Source: Burkholderia sp. | Lineage (GTDB): Bacteria; Pseudomonadota; Gammaproteobacteria; Burkholderiales; Burkholderiaceae | Direction: 5' to 3' | Length of the DNA: 64,000 bases | Assembly (NCBI GenBank): GCA_031253835.1 | Contig: JAIRVP010000048.1 | Span: 1 to 64,000, forward strand | The notes under the pieces: model-generated | Seen by the model: the letters and a program-made list of their open reading frames with translations, nothing else | The model's database searches: none | What the model was told of the DNA's origin: nothing | Program-made: the position numbers and the translations under genes | Part shown: positions 16,145 to 28,318 of the stretch, in pieces | Numbering within the stretch: the first letter of the stretch is position 1 | Layout of the letters: the number at the start of each line of letters is the position of its first letter

Positions 16145-16720
16145 GTGAAAATCAAGATCGACCGGGCAGGCGGCGCATGCGTGACGCTGGTGGCAGCGCT
16201 CGCCGGCGGATGCGCAGGCACCGGGCAGCAGAATGCGCAGCAGGCCGACGTCGGCGACGGTTCGTCCTACACGTGCAACCCCGTGCAGGTCGACGGGCAG
16301 GCGGCGGCGGGACGGGGCGTCTACGGGTGCCATTTCGTGCTGCACGATCCCGCGACGAAACAGGCGCTGCCGAACACGCGCTATGCGTTCGCGCTTTACA
16401 CGAGCGCGGCCCTGGACAACCGGGAACTCGAAGTCGAAGGCGCGACCGACGCGCAGGGGCGCACGCTCTACATGCGTTCCGCCGCGCCGATCGATGCGGC
16501 GCGCATGGTGATCGTGCGCATGATCGGCGACGGCCCGACCGGGCGCATCCCGGTGCTGGTCCGGCCGACGGACGGCAAGCGCATCCCGTTCGCGCAGTAC
16601 ACGGTCACGGGCTGCAACGGCCCGTACGAAGGCATGACCGACGAAACGGGGCGTGGCGTGATGTACCGCTGCAAGACACCGTCGAGGATCGACGTGTCGT
16701 TCCATCAGTCGCGTCCCTGA
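16145..16720 (+). CDS. Putative lipoprotein with carboxypeptidase-regulatory-like fold
   Basis: A 191-residue protein starting at GTG 16145. A signal peptide runs to a lipobox-like ALAGGC at about residues 18-23, so it is probably lipid-anchored. The mature part contains paired cysteines (YTCNPV, YGCHFV, TGCNGPY, YRCKTP) and reads like a beta-sandwich: ALPNTRYAFALYTS and TDAQGRTLYM recall DUF2345/Big-type repeats of secretion-system proteins, but the match is loose. It is followed after about ten bases by a small membrane protein, so the two are likely co-transcribed. Function not recognised. Confidence 0.6.
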   Translation: MKIKIDRAGGACVTLVAALAGGCAGTGQQNAQQADVGDGSSYTCNPVQVDGQAAAGRGVYGCHFVLHDPATKQALPNTRYAFALYTSAALDNRELEVEGATDAQGRTLYMRSAAPIDAARMVIVRMIGDGPTGRIPVLVRPTDGKRIPFAQYTVTGCNGPYEGMTDETGRGVMYRCKTPSRIDVSFHQSRP

Positions 16721-16730
16721 GGTGAGCGAG

Positions 16731-17189
16731 ATGGTGCCCGGATCCGGCCGCACGGCTGCGCAGCGCATGGAGATGCTGTTCGTGAAAGGTATCGTTTTCA
16801 CCGTGGTCGGCGCGGGCCTGCTGACCGGCGTCGCGTTGTATGCGCAGTCGACGCGCGAATTCCTGCGGACGTCGGTCGTCGTGCCGGGCCGCGTCGTCAA
16901 GCTGAATGCCGGCCCGCATCATCCGGAGATCGCGTTCACGACGCTCGCGGGCGAGCATGTCGAGTACCCGCAGGGCGGCGAAGTCAGCGAGCAGGACGGC
17001 GCGACGGTCGAGGTCCGCTACGCGCCGGATGCGCCCACGATGACCGCGCGGCTGAATACCTTCGGTGCGATCTGGGGCGACGTGCTGATCTTCGGCGTGA
17101 TGGGCACCGTGTTTTTCGGCGCGGGTGTCGGGCACCTTTGGTCGGGCGTGCGCATGTGGCGCAGCAGGCGCAACCCGGCCGCGCGCTGA
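16731..17189 (+). CDS. DUF3592-type membrane protein
   Basis: A 152-residue protein with two membrane helices, about residues 18-38 (GIVFTVVGAGLLTGVALYA) and 108-130 (WGDVLIFGVMGTVFFGAGVG), flanking a beta-rich periplasmic segment. The pattern GRVVKL...HPEIAFTTLAGEHVEY...VEVRYAPDAP is the DUF3592 signature. ATG 16731 has GAGG eight bases upstream; a GTG at 16722 is an alternative. It follows the putative lipoprotein gene and converges with the LysR gene at 17202. Role unknown. Confidence 0.65.
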   Translation: MVPGSGRTAAQRMEMLFVKGIVFTVVGAGLLTGVALYAQSTREFLRTSVVVPGRVVKLNAGPHHPEIAFTTLAGEHVEYPQGGEVSEQDGATVEVRYAPDAPTMTARLNTFGAIWGDVLIFGVMGTVFFGAGVGHLWSGVRMWRSRRNPAAR

Positions 17190-17201
17190 CGCACCGGCCC
17201 G

Positions 17202-18101
17202 CTATCCGGCAGAAGGCCCGGCGGTCGCGAATTCGTCGACCACGGCCTCGATCACGGCCTGCACGCGCGCGGTCTTGTAGAGATCGGCGTGGGCGACGAG
17301 CCACACGTCGAAATGATTGCAGCGCCGCGCCATCAGGCGCACCAGCTCCGGCTCGGCATCGGCGCGAAAGCACGGCAGCTCCGCAACGCCGAGCCCCGCC
17401 AGCGCGGCTTCCACCAGCATCATCGTCGACGATGTCTGGAACATCACGCGGCCGCGCGAAGTCGGTTCGCCGCACAGCGCATCCCACATCGTCGGCACCA
17501 CCGGCTGCTGGTACATCACCAGATCGTGCCCGTCGAACGCGCTGCCCGCGACCGGCTCGCCGCGCTCGGCCAGGTAGCGGCGCGATGCATAGATGCCCGT
17601 TTCGAGATGCCCGAGCCGCCTGACGATCAGGTCCGGCGATTCCGGCCGCAACGTGCGGATCGCGAGGTCCGCTTCGCGGCGCGTGAGGTTGGCGATTTCC
17701 GCCGACGTCACGCATACGACGTCGATGCCGGCATGCTTGCGCCGCAGGCGGGCGAGCGCGGGCACCACGAAACGCTTGCCGAGCGAGTCGGTCGTGGCGA
17801 TGCGCACGGATCCGGCCAGCTGCTCGTCGAGCCCCATCACGCGGCGCTCGATCGTGAGCGACGCCCGTTCCATCGTTTCGGCCGGTTCGAGCAGCGCTTC
17901 GCCGGCGGTCGTCAGCACGTAGAGGGTCGGCGTGCGGAGAAACAGGCGCGCCGAGAGCTCGTCCTCGAGCGCGGCGATCCGGCGTCCCACCGTCGCCTGG
18001 TCGACATTCAGTTGCGCTGCGGCGCCGCGCAGCGTACCGGTGCGTGCCAGCGCGAGGAAGAAACGGGCGTTGTCCCAGTTCATGCGGATCGATTGTGTCA
18101 T
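17202..18101 (-). CDS. LysR-family transcriptional regulator of the divergent MFS gene
   Basis: A 299-residue LTTR. The HTH is in NARFFLALARTGTLRGAAAQ, then NVDQATVGRRIAALEDEL, and the effector domain starts with SVRIATTDSLGKRFVVP. The start may be ATG 18101 or ATG 18083 (MNWDNARF), the latter nearer to the usual family start. It is divergent from an MFS transporter gene; a perfect 18-bp palindrome lies between them. That arrangement is classic for a LysR protein controlling its neighbour. Effector unknown. Confidence 0.88.
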   Translation of the reverse strand: MTQSIRMNWDNARFFLALARTGTLRGAAAQLNVDQATVGRRIAALEDELSARLFLRTPTLYVLTTAGEALLEPAETMERASLTIERRVMGLDEQLAGSVRIATTDSLGKRFVVPALARLRRKHAGIDVVCVTSAEIANLTRREADLAIRTLRPESPDLIVRRLGHLETGIYASRRYLAERGEPVAGSAFDGHDLVMYQQPVVPTMWDALCGEPTSRGRVMFQTSSTMMLVEAALAGLGVAELPCFRADAEPELVRLMARRCNHFDVWLVAHADLYKTARVQAVIEAVVDEFATAGPSAG

Positions 18102-18129
18102 CGGGCGGGCGGCGACGGACGGGAAGGGG

Positions 18130-18147
18130 TGATGCAGATCTGCATCA
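18130..18147. promoter_or_regulatory. Perfect 18-bp palindrome, LysR-type site
   Basis: TGATGCAGA followed directly by its reverse complement TCTGCATCA. A further half site TCTGCATC occurs at 18171-18178, about three helical turns away on the MFS side. A strong site plus an offset weaker half site is the usual LysR recognition/activation layout. Confidence 0.6.
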
Positions 18148-18219
18148 GGCAAATGCGAAATTATCACTTTTCTGCATCGCACGCCGTTCCTAGACTCCCG
18201 GGATCTGCCTGGAGGTGTC

Positions 18220-19629
18220 ATGTCCGATTGCAATCCTGTATCCGTCCCCGTATCGATGACGGCCACATCCGGCCCGACGGCGCGCGAGCAGCGCCTGACG
18301 CTGGCGCTCGTCGCGATCGGCATGTTCATGGCCGTCCTCGATTCGACCATTGTCAACGTGGCGCTGCCCGCGCTGCGCACGAGCCTCGGCGCGACGGTCG
18401 CGGAACTCGCGTGGATCGTCGACGCGTACACGCTCAGCTTCGCCGCGCTGATCCTCGCGGGCGGCGCGCTGTCCGACCGGTTCGGTGCAAAGCATGTGTA
18501 TCTCGCGGGGCTGGCGTTGTTCGTCGGCGCATCGGCCGCGTGCGGCGTCGCGTCGTCCGTGGCGATCCTCGTGGCCGCGCGCTTCGTGCAGGGCATGGGC
18601 GCCGCGCTGTTCTTGCCCGCGTCGCTCGCGGTCGTGCGCAGCACGTTCGACGTGCCGGCCGAGCGGGCGCGGGCGATTGCGGTCTGGGCCGGCATTGCGT
18701 CGGTCGCGGTCGCCGTGGGGCCGGTGCTGGGCGGCATCCTCGTCGACGATTTCGGCTGGCGCAGCGCGTTCCTGATCAATGTACCGACCGGCGCGGTCGC
18801 TTTTGCCGGCGCGGCCATGCTCGTCCGGGCGTCGACCGTGCGGCATGCACATCCGTTCGACTGGGCTGGCCAGGGTATCGGTGCGGCGGCACTTGGCGCG
18901 CTGTGTTTCGCGGTGATCGAATTGCCGACGCGCGGGCCCGGTGCGGCGGAAGTCCGCGGCGCGCTGCTGGCCGCCGCGCTCGCGGCAGCCGTGCTGGTCG
19001 TCGTCGAGCGGCGTGCGCGCCATCCGATGGTGCCGCTGGCGTGGTTCCGCGATCGCGTCTTCGTCGCGATGAACCTGATGGGCAGCCTCGTCTACGTCGG
19101 CTATTTCGGGCTGCTGTTCGTGCTGAGCCTGTACCTGCACGGGCGCTTCGGCATGACTGCACGGCAGACGGGGATGACGCTGTTGCCGTTCGCGCTGAGC
19201 TTGTCGCTGGGCAATGTGTTGTCGGGAAAGCTGCATGGCCGGATTCGTCCGGTCGCGCTGATGGCAAGCGGCCTCGGGATGGCGGCGCTGGCCATTCCGG
19301 CGATCGCCGTCGCGCTCACGCTGCGTGCGCCGTGGCCGGTGGTCTGGGCGGCCATGATCGCATTCGGCACCGGGACCGCGTTGTCGGTCGCGCCGATGAT
19401 CGCGACCGTGCTCGAGCAGGTGCCTGCCGATGCGGCGGGCGTGGCATCGGGGTTCCTCAACGCGGCGAGGCAGGCCGGAAGCCTGTTCGGCGTGGCCATC
19501 GCAGGCGCCGCGACGATCCTGTTGCCGGATCTGACCGACGCGCTGTGGGCGGTCGCGGCGGTCGGTTGCGTCGCGTATGCAATCGCCGCCTTTGCCGCAC
19601 GGACGGCCGGCATGACGAAAGGCGCGTGA
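18220..19629 (+). CDS. MFS drug-efflux-type transporter (DHA2, EmrB/QacA-like)
   Basis: A 469-residue polytopic protein with about 14 membrane segments, the DHA2 layout. TM1 holds the motif D1-like LDSTIVNVALPAL, and motif A is in LSDRFGAKHVYLAG. Motif C-like glycines are in VAVGPVLGGILVDDFGWRSAF. It would export hydrophobic or cationic compounds by proton antiport. It is divergent from, and probably controlled by, the LysR gene at 17202 through the palindrome at 18130. The enoyl-CoA hydratase-like gene follows after 117 bases. Substrate cannot be read from sequence. Confidence 0.87.
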   Translation: MSDCNPVSVPVSMTATSGPTAREQRLTLALVAIGMFMAVLDSTIVNVALPALRTSLGATVAELAWIVDAYTLSFAALILAGGALSDRFGAKHVYLAGLALFVGASAACGVASSVAILVAARFVQGMGAALFLPASLAVVRSTFDVPAERARAIAVWAGIASVAVAVGPVLGGILVDDFGWRSAFLINVPTGAVAFAGAAMLVRASTVRHAHPFDWAGQGIGAAALGALCFAVIELPTRGPGAAEVRGALLAAALAAAVLVVVERRARHPMVPLAWFRDRVFVAMNLMGSLVYVGYFGLLFVLSLYLHGRFGMTARQTGMTLLPFALSLSLGNVLSGKLHGRIRPVALMASGLGMAALAIPAIAVALTLRAPWPVVWAAMIAFGTGTALSVAPMIATVLEQVPADAAGVASGFLNAARQAGSLFGVAIAGAATILLPDLTDALWAVAAVGCVAYAIAAFAARTAGMTKGA

Positions 19630-19746
19630 CTGGACGCGACACGGATTGTGGAGGACCATTTCGTCACGATGCTGCGAACGAACGCATGCCATGGCCGTTC
19701 GTTCGCGCCGCACTGAACCCTGCCGCACTTCGTCGAGCGAAACACC

Positions 19747-20541
19747 ATGGAACCCGATCAAGAGACTGCCGAGCCGATCCTGTTGCGCGCTGCGCACGAC
19801 GGCGTCGTCACGCTGCGGCTGAACCGGCCGCAGCAGTTCAACGCATTGTCCGAGGCCATGCTCACGAGCCTGCACGACGCGTTCGACGCACTGGCGGCCG
19901 ATCCGCACGTGCGCTGCGTCGTGCTGGCCGCCGAGGGCAAGGCGTTCTGCGCGGGCCACGACCTGCGGCAGATGCGCAGCCGGCCCGAGCTCGACTACTA
20001 CCGGACGCTGTTCGCGCAGTGCAGCCGCGTGATGCTCGCGATGCGCGCATTGCCGGTGCCGGTGATCGCACGTGTGCACGGCATCGCGACGGCGGCCGGC
20101 TGCCAGCTCGTCGCTGCCTGCGACCTTGCGATCGCGGCCGATACCGCGCGCTTCGCGGTATCGGGCATCAACGTCGGGCTGTTCTGCTCGACGCCGGCCG
20201 TCGCGTTGAGCCGCAACGTCACCGCGAAGCGCGCGTTCGACATGCTCGTGACCGGGCGCTTCGTCGATGCGGCGACGGCGGCCGCGTGGGGGCTCGTCAA
20301 CGAGGCCGTGCCCGAGGACGCACTCGACGCAGCCGTCGCGCGCAAGGTCGCGGAAATCGTCGCGAAGAGCCCGGCCGCGGTGCGGGTCGGCAAGCAGATG
20401 TTCTATCGCCAGCGCGAGTTGCCGCTCGACGAAGCCTATGCGTATGCGGGCGACGTGATGGCGCGCAACATGATGGAAGAGGATGCGGGCGAGGGGATCG
20501 ACGCGTTCCTCGAGAAGCGCAAGCCGACGTGGCGTTCGTAA
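19747..20541 (+). CDS. Crotonase-fold protein lacking catalytic glutamates (ECHDC3-like)
   Basis: A 264-residue member of the enoyl-CoA hydratase superfamily. The oxyanion-hole and CoA-binding patterns are present (FCAGHDLRQM; HGIATAAGCQLVAACDLAIA). The first catalytic Glu of hydratases is Gln here (AGCQLVAACD instead of GGCEL), and the second Glu site reads SGINVGLFCST. True hydration of enoyl-CoA is therefore unlikely; ECHDC3-type homologues share this. It could be an isomerase, thioesterase or another CoA enzyme. Same strand as the MFS gene, 117 bases downstream, with no obvious promoter seen between. A hairpin terminator follows. Confidence 0.82.
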   Translation: MEPDQETAEPILLRAAHDGVVTLRLNRPQQFNALSEAMLTSLHDAFDALAADPHVRCVVLAAEGKAFCAGHDLRQMRSRPELDYYRTLFAQCSRVMLAMRALPVPVIARVHGIATAAGCQLVAACDLAIAADTARFAVSGINVGLFCSTPAVALSRNVTAKRAFDMLVTGRFVDAATAAAWGLVNEAVPEDALDAAVARKVAEIVAKSPAAVRVGKQMFYRQRELPLDEAYAYAGDVMARNMMEEDAGEGIDAFLEKRKPTWRS

Positions 20542-20583
20542 CGCGTTTTCATTGAGTCCCGCGGCGGTTCGCCGGACAGCAAA

Positions 20584-20604
20584 CGGGCCGCCCGAGGCGG
20601 CCCG
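20584..20604. terminator. Hairpin terminator between convergent genes
   Basis: A perfect 9-bp stem (CGGGCCGCC and its reverse complement) with a CGA loop, placed between the crotonase-fold gene and the alanine racemase gene ends. It can serve both strands; no T tract is present. Confidence 0.6.
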
Positions 20605-20634
20605 CAATCAACGCGGCACGTGCATCGACGCCGG

Positions 20635-21756
20635 TCAGCGCCCGTAGCTTCCCGTGCGCAACGCCGGCTCCGCGGTCGACGCACCAGGCGGCACGATCAC
20701 GACCGGCACGCGGGGCGCGAGCGCGCACATCAGCTCGTAGCCGATCGTGCCGCTGGCTTCCGCGACGTCGTCGACCTTCACCCGATCGCCCCACAGCTCG
20801 ACGCTCGAGCCGATGCCTGCATTCGGGCACGGCGTCAGGTCGACGGTGAGCATGTCCATCGACACGCGGCCGACGACGCGCGTCATCACGCCGTCCACCG
20901 CGATCGGCGTGCCGGTCGACGCGTGGCGCGGATAGCCGTCGGCATAGCCGCATGCGACGACGCCGATCCGCATCGGCTGGTCGGCCGTGAAGCGGCGGCC
21001 GTAGCCGACGGTTTCTTCCGGCGACAGCGTCTGCACGCCGATGAGCTTGCTCGTCAGCGTCATCGCGGCCATCAGCGGCGTGTCGGCGATATGGCGTGAC
21101 GCGCCGGTCGGCGACGCACCGTACAGGATCGTGCCGGGCCGCACCCAGTCGCGGTGCGCGCGCGGATGCCACAGCACGGCCGCCGAATTCGATACCGAGC
21201 GCTCGCCCGGAATCCCGGCCGTGGTCGCGTCGAACTGGTCGAGCTGCCAGTCGATTTCGCCATCGTCCGCGTTCGCGAAATGCATCATCAGCGTGATCTT
21301 GCCGATCGACGGTGCGCCCGCCGCGCGTTCCCACGCGGCGCGGAACACGGCGGGCCGATAGCCGAGCCGGTTCATCCCGGAATTCATCTTGAGCTGGATG
21401 TCGATCGGCTGCCGCGGCTTCGCGGCGATCAGCAGGTCGAGCTGTTCGTCGCAGTGCACGCTCACCGTCAGCCGGTGGCGATCGGCCAGTTCGACGTCGG
21501 CCGGCTCGAAGATCCCTTCGAGCAGCAGCACGGGCTTGTCCCAGCCGAGCTCGCGCACGCGCACGGCTTCGTCGAGATCGAGCAGCGCGATGCCGTCGGC
21601 GGCCGCGAGGCCCGGGTAGATCCGCTCGATGCCGTGGCCGTAGGCATTGGCCTTGATCACGGCCCACACGCGCGATTGCGCGGCGGTGCGGCGGATGAAG
21701 TCGAGGTTGTGGCGGATGGCGTCAGGGCGGATATGGGCGACGATGGGACGGGGCAT
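20635..21756 (-). CDS. alr: Alanine racemase
   Basis: A 373-residue PLP enzyme of fold type III that interconverts L- and D-alanine for peptidoglycan or for alanine catabolism. The PLP lysine is K35 in AVIKANAYGHG. The catalytic Tyr is in ETVGYGRRF, and the Arg/Met pattern VVGRVSMDMLTVDL and the GYADGYPR signature are present. ATG is at 21756. Neighbours are not related, so this may be a second, catabolic copy (dadX) in the genome or the biosynthetic one; the sequence alone does not decide. It diverges from the MAPEG gene. Confidence 0.92.
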   Translation of the reverse strand: MPRPIVAHIRPDAIRHNLDFIRRTAAQSRVWAVIKANAYGHGIERIYPGLAAADGIALLDLDEAVRVRELGWDKPVLLLEGIFEPADVELADRHRLTVSVHCDEQLDLLIAAKPRQPIDIQLKMNSGMNRLGYRPAVFRAAWERAAGAPSIGKITLMMHFANADDGEIDWQLDQFDATTAGIPGERSVSNSAAVLWHPRAHRDWVRPGTILYGASPTGASRHIADTPLMAAMTLTSKLIGVQTLSPEETVGYGRRFTADQPMRIGVVACGYADGYPRHASTGTPIAVDGVMTRVVGRVSMDMLTVDLTPCPNAGIGSSVELWGDRVKVDDVAEASGTIGYELMCALAPRVPVVIVPPGASTAEPALRTGSYGR

Positions 21757-22057
21757 GGGGTGGCTCGGGTCGGATGTCGTTCGGCGCGCGGCGGCGCGGA
21801 TTGAAACGGCGGTCTGGTGCGATAGTGCATCAGGCCAGTGTTGAGCGCTATCTTATTGGTGTTCGACCAGTTTTAATTAACGTATTTGTCGACGATTTGG
21901 TGGAAATTTTGGCGCTCAAGCAGGCTGGTCGCGGCCGCCCGTGGCCCGTGCGGCCGAGTCTCCCGTCTAGAAAACCGGTGCGCGAACCGCGCGGCGCGAT
22001 GCTAAGCTCTCGGCGATCTTGTCATTGAACAATGTAATCATAACGGAGGAGACTGAG
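21757..22057. other. Divergent intergenic region alr / MAPEG gene
   Basis: About 300 bases with no credible gene. It holds promoters for both sides, but I cannot fix hexamers with confidence. The only decisive element is a strong GGAGGA ribosome binding site just before 22058. Confidence 0.5.
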
Positions 22058-22429
22058 ATGACGACGTCCCAGCTGTGCCTGTTCATCGTGGCGCTGTTGC
22101 CGTTCCCGATGACGTTCCTGGCCAAGGCCCGCAAGGGCTACGACAACCGCGCGCCTCGCGATTACCTCGCGAAGCTCGAAGGCTGGCGCGCACGCGCACA
22201 GGCCGCGCATCAGAATGCGTGGGAAGCGCTTGCGTTGTTCACGGCCGGGCTGGTGGTGGCTTGGCACAACGGCGCGAACGTGCATCGTGTCGACCAGCTT
22301 GCGATGGCATTCGTCGCGATCCGTATCGTCTATACGCTGATGTACCTGCTGAACTGGGCGTCGCTGCGTTCGCTCGTGTGGTTCGGCGGGATGGCGTGCG
22401 TCGTCGCGCTGTTCTTCGCCACGCCGTAA
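22058..22429 (+). CDS. MAPEG-family membrane protein
   Basis: A 123-residue protein with about four membrane helices, the size and layout of MAPEG proteins (membrane-associated proteins in eicosanoid and glutathione metabolism). Visible marks are ALLPFPMTFLAKARKGYDNR near the start, AAHQNAWEALALFTAGLVVA and VYTLMYLLNWASLRSLVW. The start is ATG 22058, which has GGAGGA in front; the open frame begins earlier at 22019 but without support. Bacterial members may use glutathione; no substrate is known here. Confidence 0.82.
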   Translation: MTTSQLCLFIVALLPFPMTFLAKARKGYDNRAPRDYLAKLEGWRARAQAAHQNAWEALALFTAGLVVAWHNGANVHRVDQLAMAFVAIRIVYTLMYLLNWASLRSLVWFGGMACVVALFFATP

Positions 22430-22480
22430 GCGGCGGTTCGGCGAAGGCGAGACCGGCTTCGCAGGCCGGCCCATCGCACG

Positions 22481-23428
22481 TCAGGCGCCGCCCGCGCCGC
22501 GTGCGTGACTGTCGTTGGATGCGGGCGCAACCCTCTTGGCGACGAACGGCGGCGCGTCCGCTTCGCTGCGCAGGAACGCGATCAACGGATCGAGCAGCCG
22601 GTGCCGCGTCGACGGATGGCGGCGCAGCACGAAACGCCACGACGCATCGCGCGCGAGGCCCGGCACCAGCGGCACCAGGCGCCCGCTGCGCAGTTCGGGC
22701 TCGATCAGCGGCACGCGGCCGAGCGCGATGCCCGCGCCGCCGACCGCCGCGCCGATCACCTGGCTGAAGCTGCTGTAACGGACGATCTTCGTCTCGAAGT
22801 CGCCCGGCAAACCGAATTCCGATGCCCAGTTGCGCCAGTCGATCTCGGGGCTGTCCTCGTGCATTTCCTGCAGCAGCCGCGAGCGGCACACGTGCCCCGA
22901 CGCATACGGAAACAGTTCGGGGCTGCAGACCGGAAACACGGTTTCGCGCATCAGTACGTCGTCGTCGGCCCGCTGCCGGTGTGCGGGCACGTGCACGATC
23001 GCGAGGTCGACGCCGCTGCGCGCGAAATCCGGCTCGTCGTCGAGCACGACGGCATGCAGCGGCGTGTCGGGATGAAGTGAAGAGAATTCCGCAAGACGGC
23101 GCGCGAGCCACATCGACGAAAACGGCGCGTTGGCGGACACGGTCAGCCGTTGCGCGGTGCCGCGAATCTCGGCACAGGCGTCGGTCAGGCGCGACAGCGC
23201 ATCGCTGACGGCCGGCAGCAGGCGCGCCCCGGCCGGTGTGAGGCTGATGCCGCCAAGCCCCGTGCTGCGTTCGAGCAGCCTGGCACCCAGCGATTCCTCG
23301 AGCGAGCGGATCTGGTGGCTGACCGCGCTGGTCGACACGTTCAACTCGACCGCCGCGCGCGCGAACCCGCCGAGGCGGACGGCCGCCTCGAAAGCACGCA
23401 GTGCGCTGAGGGGAGGAAGGTGCGACAT
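22481..23428 (-). CDS. LysR-family regulator (GcvA-like)
   Basis: A 315-residue LTTR. The start PPLSALRAFEAAVRLGGFAR and STSAVSHQIRSLEESLGARL are the GcvA/AmpR-branch HTH. The effector domain begins near LTVSANAPFSSMWLARRL. It is divergent from the large ABC exporter gene at 23550, with a small palindrome (23452-23462) between them, and is its likely regulator. The C-terminal 20 residues are a poorly conserved tail. Confidence 0.88.
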   Translation of the reverse strand: MSHLPPLSALRAFEAAVRLGGFARAAVELNVSTSAVSHQIRSLEESLGARLLERSTGLGGISLTPAGARLLPAVSDALSRLTDACAEIRGTAQRLTVSANAPFSSMWLARRLAEFSSLHPDTPLHAVVLDDEPDFARSGVDLAIVHVPAHRQRADDDVLMRETVFPVCSPELFPYASGHVCRSRLLQEMHEDSPEIDWRNWASEFGLPGDFETKIVRYSSFSQVIGAAVGGAGIALGRVPLIEPELRSGRLVPLVPGLARDASWRFVLRRHPSTRHRLLDPLIAFLRSEADAPPFVAKRVAPASNDSHARGAGGA

Positions 23429-23451
23429 GCCGGGTATTGTAGTTGACTCAA

Positions 23452-23462
23452 CACCCGTTGAA
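23452..23462. promoter_or_regulatory. LysR-type operator candidate
   Basis: GTTGA-C-TCAAC, a perfect 11-bp inverted repeat, lies 24 bases upstream of the LysR start codon. A further GTTGA follows at about 23467. It fits an autoregulatory LysR site controlling the exporter as well. Confidence 0.4.
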
Positions 23463-23549
23463 AAATCATCTTTTGCCGCGCGCGGGCGGCGCGGGTAGCC
23501 TCGATCCGGTCAAGAAAAAAACTCAACGAAACACCGACCGGAGGGCTTC

Positions 23550-27089
<3,540 letters not shown>

Positions 27090-27113
27090 CCGGTGTTGTC
27101 GGCGGTTGGCTAT

Positions 27114-27143
27114 TGACAACATATGTTGTGTGATTGTCTAATT
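27114..27143 (+). promoter_or_regulatory. Strong sigma-70 promoter overlapped by a palindrome
   Basis: A -35 TTGACA (27114-27119, consensus) and a -10 TCTAAT (27138-27143) are 18 bp apart. ACAACAT directly followed by its reverse complement ATGTTGT (27117-27130) overlaps the -35 and spacer, so a dimeric repressor could block it. It would drive the C45 hydrolase operon starting at 27254. Confidence 0.55.
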
Positions 27144-27253
27144 CATCATCGCGTGATGCGAGTCACCGGCGGCGGGCGTCCCGGCATCATTTGACGGGGC
27201 GTGCCGGCCGGGCGCACGCTACACGCCACCGGAATTCGACCCTTTCGCCCGAC

Positions 27254-28303
27254 ATGCCGCTTTCCCTTTCTCCCGTCATCGCCGGTGCGCCGTTCGACAT
27301 CGGCGTGCGCCTCGGCGAGCTTGCCCGCCCCGTATTCGACACGTACATGCAGCAGAGCAGCGCATGGCAGGCCGTGCGCCGCTGGCGCGGCCATCCGTTC
27401 GTCGATGCGCTGCGGCAGGCCGCGCTGGCCGCGTACTCCGATCTCGTCGCGGAGCTGGACGGGATCGCGGCGGGCATCGGCTGGCCGGCCGAGGACATCT
27501 TCCTGTGGAATTGCCGCGGCGAACTGATCCACAACGCGCCGGACGGCTGCACGACGCTTGCCGCGCGCGATGCCGACGGCACGCGCTGGATCGCGCACAA
27601 CGAGGACGGCGATCCGTTCCTGCGCGAGCGCTGCCTGCTCGTCGACGTGCAGCCGGCGGGCAAGCCGGGGTTCATCAGCTTCTATTACCCCGGCTCGCTG
27701 CCGGGTCATACGTTTGCCGCGAACCGCGCGGGCATCGCGCAGGCGATCAACAACCTGCGGATCCGCACGCCGGCGCCGGGCGTGCCGCGCATGATCCTCG
27801 CGCGTGCGGTGCTCGACGCGACGTCGCTCGACGCGGCGGCCGACGTGTTGCGCGTGCATGCGCGAGCGAGCGGCTTTCATCACACGCTCGGGGCGACCGG
27901 CGATGAGCGCTTGCTGAGCATCGAGGCGAGCGTCGCGCGCTGTTCGGTGATCGACGTCGCGCGGCTCGCGGGCCACGCGAACCATCTCGTGCATCCCGGT
28001 TGCGATGCGGAGGCGCAGATCGTCACGCAGTCGTCGGCCGACCGCCAGCGCCGCGTCGACGCGCTGGCGCCCGGCATCGATACGATCGACGCAGCCGCGC
28101 TGCTGCGCGTGCTCGGCGATCGCGCGCCCGAAGGGCTGCCGATCTACCGCGACGATCCGGCCGACCCCGACGACGAGAACACGCTGGCCACTGCCGTGTT
28201 CGCGATCGGCGCGGCATCGATCGACTTCACCATTCACCAACACGGCACGCGGCGTTTCGCGACGCACATCGTGCCGTCCGGACGCGCACACGACGCATCC
28301 TGA
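27254..28303 (+). CDS. C45-family (acyl-CoA:6-APA acyltransferase-like) N-terminal nucleophile hydrolase
   Basis: A 349-residue protein of the C45/AAT fold. The expected self-cleavage site and nucleophile are D-G98-C99 (APDGCTTLAAR), followed by the family pattern WIAHNEDGDPFLRER. Cleavage before C99 would give a short alpha and a long beta chain and expose Cys as the amine nucleophile. Members hydrolyse or transfer amide-linked acyl groups. I chose ATG 27254, since the longer frame upstream would cover the promoter at 27114. It is the first gene of a three-gene run with a class III aminotransferase and a carboxymuconolactone decarboxylase-like gene. It could release an amine from an amide for the transaminase. 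The substrate is unknown. Confidence 0.78.
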   Translation: MPLSLSPVIAGAPFDIGVRLGELARPVFDTYMQQSSAWQAVRRWRGHPFVDALRQAALAAYSDLVAELDGIAAGIGWPAEDIFLWNCRGELIHNAPDGCTTLAARDADGTRWIAHNEDGDPFLRERCLLVDVQPAGKPGFISFYYPGSLPGHTFAANRAGIAQAINNLRIRTPAPGVPRMILARAVLDATSLDAAADVLRVHARASGFHHTLGATGDERLLSIEASVARCSVIDVARLAGHANHLVHPGCDAEAQIVTQSSADRQRRVDALAPGIDTIDAAALLRVLGDRAPEGLPIYRDDPADPDDENTLATAVFAIGAASIDFTIHQHGTRRFATHIVPSGRAHDAS

Positions 28304-28318
28304 TCCATGAGGCAACGC

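Noticed and set aside
17289..20555. A 1,088-codon plus-strand frame across the LysR, MFS and crotonase genes
   Set aside because: It spans three well-supported genes in another frame and shows no recognisable domain.
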